Notes under the pieces: generated by a model
The model's database searches: none
Told to the model about the DNA's origin: nothing
The model's input: only the letters and a program-made list of their open reading frames with translations
Virus record (IMG/VR): IMGVR_UViG_3300046474_000122
Coordinates: 1-27,899 of that record
DNA from: a virus
Strand: one strand, 5' to 3'
Length of the DNA: 27,899 nucleotides
Part shown: piece by piece, positions 23,154-27,899 of the stretch
How positions within the stretch are numbered: position 1 is the first letter of the stretch
Layout: the number at the start of each line of letters is the position of its first letter
Position numbers and translations under genes: made by a program

Positions 23154-23564
23154 TTAGGCGACGGGAGCGTTTTGCGGGTGGCCCAGGATGGCCGTCGCCG
23201 CGATCAGGGCCGCAGAGGCGTTGTTGACCGGAGTGACGGTCAGGCGCACGTAACGCTTGTTGCCGATGTAGCCGATCTTGCGCACCTCGTTGTCATCGTC
23301 GAACTGGAACGACGCGCCAGCCTCGGTACCCAGCAGACCCGAATCGGCGACCGCCGAGGCATCCGACAGGTTGGCAGCGTTGCCGTCCTCGACCAGCACG
23401 GTGAAGGTGACATCCGCATCAGCGACCGCGCCGATGTTCAGCACGAATTCCAGCGCACCAAAGCCGGCGGTGTCGATAATTTGCGAAACTTGCGCCGTGT
23501 TGTCTGTCACGGAGACCGGGCTGATGCCGCGGCGAACCGCGATGTTGTTGTGAAGATCACGCAT
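23154..23564 (-). CDS. conserved capsid-associated protein (possible decoration protein)
   Basis: The 136-residue protein matches a conserved phage pattern: MRDLHNNIAVRRGISPVSVTDNTAQVSQIID, then DADVTFTVLVEDG, NLSDASAVADSGLLGTE, IGYIGNKRYVRLTVTPVNN and ILGHPQNAP. It is beta-rich and lies directly after the major capsid gene, so a head decoration role is likely but not proven. GAGGT precedes the ATG. Confidence 0.72.
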   Translation of the reverse strand: MRDLHNNIAVRRGISPVSVTDNTAQVSQIIDTAGFGALEFVLNIGAVADADVTFTVLVEDGNAANLSDASAVADSGLLGTEAGASFQFDDDNEVRKIGYIGNKRYVRLTVTPVNNASAALIAATAILGHPQNAPVA

Positions 23565-23593
23565 GAATTACCTCATTAGTAACTATTAGGAAC

Positions 23594-23609
23594 CCCCGCC
23601 GAAGCGGGG
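23594..23609 (-). other. hairpin after the capsid gene (weak terminator or attenuator)
   Basis: On the minus strand CCCCGC-TTCG-GCGGGG, a 6-bp stem with a stable tetraloop, is followed by GTTCC, which is only weakly T-rich. It lies between the capsid stop and the next ATG and may reduce downstream expression or protect the abundant capsid message. Confidence 0.5.
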
Positions 23610-23621
23610 AGCCATCACAGG

Positions 23622-24851
23622 TTAGGCCGCGACCTTCAGGCGAACACCCGCTTCAGCCTGGCGCACGCCGCCGCCGGTACGCTTGCGACCACGGAACACG
23701 ACCAGGCCGTCGTCAGCGCCGGTCATGTAGTCCGGCTGGAACGAGATGCCGACGCGATCGATGATCACGTACAACTTCTTCCAGTCCGCGAACGCGATCG
23801 GATAGGCATTTGCGGCGATGTTCGGCATGTCCGACATTTCGGCATAAGCGGCACCGAGGATCGTGTTTGCGATGCCGTTGGCGATGCCTGGCACCCACAG
23901 GTACTGGCCGTTACCGTCTTTCAGCTTGCGGACCGCGCCGAGGGTCGAGCGGTTCAGGGTCCAGATGCCGTTCTTGGCGTAGGCGGTTTTCAGCCCGTGG
24001 AACAGGTCGATCAGGCCATCGCCAGTGATCTGCGATGCGTGGCCGCTGTTGAACGATGCCAGGCCTGCAGCGTCCAGCAAGAAACCAGCCGCTTCGGTGG
24101 TACCGCCCACGCCGGAGACGTACTCAGCGCCTTCGCGCACCGAGAATTGCTCGGATGCGTCCTCGCGCAGCTCCGCCGACAGATCGTAGTCGGAGTCTTC
24201 CAGCATTTGCTGCGACACTTCGATGCGCGCGAACATCTCCGGCGCGCTGATGGTCAGCATGCCGTAGGTCGAGTCGCCAGTATTGGCGCGCGGTGCGCGC
24301 TCGCCGACGCGCAGCGCCGAACCGCTGCCGGTTTTCTTCGGCGACTTCCAGCTGTCGCCGCCGATGGTGCGCACGGTTGCCAGCGAACGCATCGGGGTCA
24401 TCTCGATCACGTTCTTGATGATCTCCTTCTGCATTTCCGGCGGCGCCAGCAGATAGCCCGCGCTTGCGTCGTCGCCTTTGACCAACGCGGCCGAACGGTT
24501 CTTGACCAGCTCCACGTCAGCTGGGTCGCGGTCGCCGGAAGGGCGGCGCATCATGCGGTCGAACGCAGCCAGGTATTCCTGCGCGGCCTTGGCCTGCGGA
24601 TCGGCGACGCCACCCAGGCCGGAACGGTTGGCGATCTTCTCGATGCTGTCGAGTTGCTCCTGCATCGCCTTGTTCTGCTTTTCGATCATGACGAGCTGCT
24701 GGTTCATCGGCTCGTACTTGTCGAAAACCTTGTTGATCTTGTCGATCTTTTCGTCCAGTGCAGCGCTGTGCTTCTTCTGGTTCTCGTCGTTCGCCTTGCG
24801 GAACTCTTCGAACGCGCCCATCACTTCTTGGACCGGATCTTTTTCAGCCAT
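23622..24851 (-). CDS. HK97-family major capsid protein
   Basis: The 409-residue protein has a charged, coiled-coil N-terminal delta region (about residues 1-105), expected to be removed by the prohead protease. A typical HK97 fold sequence follows: SAALVKGDDASAGYLLAPPEMQKEIIKNVIEMTPMRSLATVRTIGGDSWKSP, FARIEVSQQMLEDSDYDL, and GVRLKVAA at the C-terminus. It follows the protease gene, in the standard order. A clear AAGGAG precedes the ATG and overlaps the protease stop. Confidence 0.94.
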   Translation of the reverse strand: MAEKDPVQEVMGAFEEFRKANDENQKKHSAALDEKIDKINKVFDKYEPMNQQLVMIEKQNKAMQEQLDSIEKIANRSGLGGVADPQAKAAQEYLAAFDRMMRRPSGDRDPADVELVKNRSAALVKGDDASAGYLLAPPEMQKEIIKNVIEMTPMRSLATVRTIGGDSWKSPKKTGSGSALRVGERAPRANTGDSTYGMLTISAPEMFARIEVSQQMLEDSDYDLSAELREDASEQFSVREGAEYVSGVGGTTEAAGFLLDAAGLASFNSGHASQITGDGLIDLFHGLKTAYAKNGIWTLNRSTLGAVRKLKDGNGQYLWVPGIANGIANTILGAAYAEMSDMPNIAANAYPIAFADWKKLYVIIDRVGISFQPDYMTGADDGLVVFRGRKRTGGGVRQAEAGVRLKVAA

Positions 24852-24857
24852 GACTTG

Positions 24858-25877
24858 TTACTCCTTAATGGTGTTGGTGAACTGAGTGATGCTTTGTGCG
24901 AGTCGGGCTGCGACATCGCGCTTCTCAACATCCGCAGACTCGCCGCCAGCATCGCGGAGGGGCTTGTTTTGCGGCTTCGGCGGATCGTCGCGATCCAGCC
25001 CGCGCGCTGCCTGAGCGGCAATGCGCTTTGCTTGCGCGTTTGAGAGCCCTTCTCCGTCACGGAGGAAGGCTTCGAACTCGCGAATCTCTGGGGTGTCTGC
25101 CGCCGCCAACAGGTTCTGCGGGGCGTTTTTGAATAGGTTGAACAGAGCCGAGCTGGCTGCTTTCTTCTTTTTTGCCGGCGTCATCGAGTCGGCAAAGCCA
25201 GCGTCTACCGCCTCTTGACCGGTGAACCACGTCTCGTCGTTCACCCAGGCTTCCAAGTCTGCGCGATCTGCCCCGGTCCTGGCTGCGTAGATGTCGATGA
25301 TTCCGCCTTCGAGCTTGTCAAGGATGGCGGCTTCCTTGCGAAATGCGTTCGCATCACCCCAGGTGCCCGACCACGGCTTGTGGATCATTACCTGGGCGCC
25401 TTCAGCAATGCGAATCTCGTCGCCAGCCATCAAGATCACGCTCGCGATCGAAGCCGCGATGCTATCGACATGCATAACGATCTTTGCGTCATGGCGCGCC
25501 AGCGCGTTATAGATAGCGAGGCCTTCGAACACGAGGCCGCCGCCGCTATTGATACGAACATCGATTTCATCGGCATCAATGGCAGCAATTTCCTTGCTGA
25601 TCGATTCGCCGGTGATCCCCTCGTCCCACCATCCGCCACCGATGTCGCCGTAAATAAGGACCTCAGGGTTCTTCCCGTCTTGCGCGGCATTGACGCGGAC
25701 CCTGCCCGGCTTCAGCGCAACGCGGTTCAGGCGCATTGACGCCATGTCTTCAGGTGCATCGGTTTCCAACTTGCTCAGCACGGTGTCGAGTGCATCACGT
25801 GCTTCGCGCAAGCGGGCTTCGTTTGCTGCGGACAGCACCCGGCCTGCCGCGTGAGGCGACATATTCGATTTGGGCAT
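24858..25877 (-). CDS. prohead protease, ClpP-type serine protease (S14-like)
   Basis: The 339-residue protein has an N-terminal helical segment, a ClpP-like core (about residues 70-230) and a helical C-terminal tail. In the core, VRINSGGGLVFEG precedes SIAASIASVILMAGDEI with the catalytic Ser143, and MIHKPW supplies His166. Phage proteases of this type cleave the capsid delta domain during head maturation and may act as part of the scaffold. The gene lies between portal and capsid. Confidence 0.9.
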   Translation of the reverse strand: MPKSNMSPHAAGRVLSAANEARLREARDALDTVLSKLETDAPEDMASMRLNRVALKPGRVRVNAAQDGKNPEVLIYGDIGGGWWDEGITGESISKEIAAIDADEIDVRINSGGGLVFEGLAIYNALARHDAKIVMHVDSIAASIASVILMAGDEIRIAEGAQVMIHKPWSGTWGDANAFRKEAAILDKLEGGIIDIYAARTGADRADLEAWVNDETWFTGQEAVDAGFADSMTPAKKKKAASSALFNLFKNAPQNLLAAADTPEIREFEAFLRDGEGLSNAQAKRIAAQAARGLDRDDPPKPQNKPLRDAGGESADVEKRDVAARLAQSITQFTNTIKE

Positions 25878-25885
25878 GTGTTTTC

Positions 25886-27088
25886 CTACGAGGTTACTTC
25901 GGTGGGAGACTTCGATGCATCTGTGGTATTGAGCTGGACCCGATAGGTGTTACCACCGTCGTATGGGTTTTGCTCCTCCATCGCCCGAATTTCGTTCGGA
26001 TTGAGAGTCCCCATCGACCACATCTTGTAATAAAACTCGGCGCGGTCTTTCGCGGCTCCCCGCATCAGTGCATTCGGCAGGAACTTGGCGTAGATGCCGG
26101 CCTGGCGGTCCTCACGCGTAAGCAGATGCTTGTCGATCGACTTCTCAATGCGTCTGAACCACGGCTGCAGGGTGTACTTCACATGCGCCAGGAACATCTG
26201 CTCGGCGCTCGCGTAAGTGGCAGCCTTGTCAGCATGGCCGATCATGATCGGCATCACACGGAAGGCGCGACAGATCTCCTCAATCTGATGCCGGCGCGTT
26301 TCTAGGTGCTGAGCATCGACACCACTCATCGAGATCGGCGTCCACTTGGCGCCACGATCCAGGACGAGTGGCTTGAAACGATTCTCGCCTGCGATCTGGG
26401 TTGAGATCCACTTGCTCAGGTCTTTGTACTGCGTTTCGTTCAGCGTCGAGTCGACTGAGTACATGCCGCTGGCTTGACCACCATTCGCATGCAAGCTTGC
26501 GTGAGCCTCCTCGGTTGCCATCGCCAAGCCGATCGCCTCGCGAGCCATCCGAACAGCAGCCATCCCGGTCTTCGTGTCGATCGACGGGCCGCGTACGTGC
26601 CAGATCGCCTCGGCCGGGAAATCCCTCTGCGCCCCCTTGCTGGTTGTGCATGAGTAGGTAGGGATAAAGTCGTCCCACTTCTCGCTAACCGCCCCAGGTG
26701 GGAAAGGAATCAACTCACGTACGCTGTTCCGAACCTTGTTCTTGAAAGCATAGAAGTTCCCGCCCAGCGAGGCCTGAATGGCTAGGTTCTCGATAAAGTC
26801 AAACCCGGTTTGCCAGTCATTGGGGCCGACGTCGAGAAGGTCTGACAACGGGTGCTCACGCTCCTCGTCGCTGCCTCCGTCCTTCCGCTTGCGAAACAGC
26901 TTTAGCGGAACCTGGGCAAGATCTTCCGAGATGACGCGCACGCATCCTAGAACGGCAGTAACCTCCAACGAGGAGGCGAGGGTTACTGACTGCCCCGAAC
27001 GAGCGCGCGTGAAAGAAAATAAATCGCCCCAGAATGACTCTTTGAGGGCCTCGTTTCGGCGCTGATTGGCAGGAACAAATAGAGCCAT
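25886..27088 (-). CDS. portal protein, HK97 family
   Basis: The 400-residue protein shows the HK97 portal signature VTLASSLEVTAVLGCVRVISEDLAQVPLKLFRKR and HPLSDLLDVGPNDWQTGFDFIENL, followed by a helical core and a C-terminal region with LAHVKYTLQPWFRRIEKSIDKHLL. It forms the DNA channel and tail-joining vertex. It follows the terminase and small membrane protein genes, and its ATG overlaps the preceding stop by one base (TAATG). Confidence 0.93.
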   Translation of the reverse strand: MALFVPANQRRNEALKESFWGDLFSFTRARSGQSVTLASSLEVTAVLGCVRVISEDLAQVPLKLFRKRKDGGSDEEREHPLSDLLDVGPNDWQTGFDFIENLAIQASLGGNFYAFKNKVRNSVRELIPFPPGAVSEKWDDFIPTYSCTTSKGAQRDFPAEAIWHVRGPSIDTKTGMAAVRMAREAIGLAMATEEAHASLHANGGQASGMYSVDSTLNETQYKDLSKWISTQIAGENRFKPLVLDRGAKWTPISMSGVDAQHLETRRHQIEEICRAFRVMPIMIGHADKAATYASAEQMFLAHVKYTLQPWFRRIEKSIDKHLLTREDRQAGIYAKFLPNALMRGAAKDRAEFYYKMWSMGTLNPNEIRAMEEQNPYDGGNTYRVQLNTTDASKSPTEVTS

Positions 27089-27264
27089 TACTCACCTGCC
27101 TTCGAACGAGACAACCCGATTCCGGCAATGACGCCACCGGCCAGCATCAAAATCCCACCAGTAATGAATCCGGCCGCCGGGTGCAGCAGCCAAGCGCCAT
27201 ACGATAGTGCCGCCGCACCAGCGACGATCAATGCGTCAGGCATGACTTTGATGAGTTTGTTCAT
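27088..27264 (-). CDS. small membrane protein between terminase and portal
   Basis: The 58-residue protein has two hydrophobic segments (about residues 10-24 and 30-50, the second Gly-rich: GFITGGILMLAGGVIAGIGL). The ATG at 27264 is chosen because it makes a 4-base overlap with the terminase stop; an in-frame ATG at 27276 lies inside the terminase gene. Function is unknown; a small phage membrane protein in this place is unusual but not rare. Confidence 0.6.
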   Translation of the reverse strand: MNKLIKVMPDALIVAGAAALSYGAWLLHPAAGFITGGILMLAGGVIAGIGLSRSKAGE

Positions 27265-27899
27265 CAGGATTCCCAAAATGATTTCGTGCTTTGCGAGGAC
27301 GGGTTCAGCGACATCAGTTCGATTGCGTTAAACATCGCCATCAGCGGGTCGATCTTCCCGGTACCAGATGCCTGCTTCGTGATAATCACCGCATTCCCGC
27401 GAGGCTCGACCTTGGCATTGCCGACGCACCAGGCCATGAGCGGCTGTCCGCTATGGACCAGCACACCCTCGGCAAGCTTTCGCTCGGCTGTCTTGATTGG
27501 CCCCGTCAGTTTCCAGCCTTGCGAAATACCGACGATGAGTTCTTCAGGTATGCCCGCCAATAGCATCGCGTCGAGGATGCCACCGATGCCGCTCGGGTCA
27601 ATTCCCATCTTGGAAAGCAAGCCCGCTTCATGGACCCGCGCGACGTTTGCCGCGAATTCCTCGACGTCGTCACCGATCCGCGCGACTAACGTCAAATGCC
27701 CCTGCTTCGCGAAGTCTTTCAGCCGCGGTGCGATTTCCTTGCGCCGCTCAAGGACAGATGGGTGGGCCCAGGCATGTCCCCAGCAAAGCCAACGGCGGGT
27801 CTCTTTGCAGCGGCCGATGGCGTACTGGCCGAGCAAATCGTCCAACCCACCACCGTCTCCGCCCATTGTGACTACCTCCGATCTGGCGATCAGATCGTC
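27264..27899 (-). CDS. terminase large subunit, C-terminal part (partial)
   Basis: The frame runs open through the right edge, so the gene is cut by the window. It shows the start of the nuclease domain, DDLIARSEVVTMGGDGGGLDDLLG, which holds metal-binding acidic residues, and ends with AMFNAIELMSLNP. The nuclease cuts the concatemer; the ATPase half is outside the window. The internal ATG at 27866 is not the true start, because conserved sequence continues upstream of it. Confidence 0.87.
   Translation of the reverse strand, partial: DDLIARSEVVTMGGDGGGLDDLLGQYAIGRCKETRRWLCWGHAWAHPSVLERRKEIAPRLKDFAKQGHLTLVARIGDDVEEFAANVARVHEAGLLSKMGIDPSGIGGILDAMLLAGIPEELIVGISQGWKLTGPIKTAERKLAEGVLVHSGQPLMAWCVGNAKVEPRGNAVIITKQASGTGKIDPLMAMFNAIELMSLNPSSQSTKSFWES

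Larger units (their letters stand above)
850..27899. mobile_element. integrated siphovirus-type prophage (structural, lysis and accessory arm; incomplete)
   Basis: A continuous block of head, tail, lysis and accessory phage genes abuts host imuA. The left boundary is uncertain: it should lie between the LexA box (ends 826) and the stop of the ORF at 885-1193, because that ORF and the first clear phage gene share overlapping stop codons. The right end is outside the window, as are integrase, repressor and replication genes. No attachment-site repeat can be identified with only one end visible. Confidence 0.85.

Noticed and set aside
23997-25043. 348-codon plus-strand open frame opposite capsid and protease genes
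   Set aside because: It spans two firmly identified minus-strand genes and their junction; the product is low in complexity and has no recognisable domain.

Overview
The window is most of the structural arm of an integrated tailed-phage genome (siphovirus type, HK97-like head, gene-transfer-agent-like tail tip), joined at its left end to a bacterial SOS gene. The host is probably a betaproteobacterium (Burkholderiales, perhaps Oxalobacteraceae). This rests on an ImuA-type gene behind a perfect LexA box (811-826), high-GC codon use, and the phage gene repertoire. The genus is inference.

Layout, read in the direction of phage transcription (minus strand, right to left): terminase large subunit (cut by the window edge), a small membrane protein, portal, ClpP-type prohead protease, major capsid, two small head-region proteins, head-tail connector, head closure, HK97 gp10-like protein, DUF3168 tail completion protein, tail tube, tail assembly chaperones joined by a -1 frameshift, a 1179-residue tape measure, then DUF2460 - DUF2163 - NlpC/P60 - tail hub. 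The last four follow the order of g12-g15 of the Rhodobacter gene transfer agent, but the large g15-type hub is split in two. Its second half carries two ~100-residue repeats and a C-terminal DUF4874/DUF4832 glycosidase-like region. Next come a tail fibre ending in an SGNH esterase domain, a plus-strand membrane acyltransferase, a small membrane protein, a lysis cassette (coiled-coil/TM protein, GH19 endolysin, holin-like protein, Rz/Rz1 spanins), and three accessory genes (HTH-metallophosphoesterase, membrane protein, MazG/MazZ-like nucleotide hydrolase). An unrecognised plus-strand gene lies beside the LexA box, followed by host imuA.

Nearly all minus-strand genes overlap by 1-4 bases (ATGA, TGATG or TAATG junctions), so they form a translationally coupled late operon. 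Coupling is interrupted at a few points by hairpins, four of them intrinsic-terminator-like with the T tract ending 12-17 nt before the next start codon. The acyltransferase is the clearest lysogenic-conversion gene. With the esterase-bearing fibre and the glycosidase-like hub it suggests a phage that both reads and edits its host's surface polysaccharide. No integrase, repressor, replication genes, tRNA, CRISPR array or insertion sequence is visible here.
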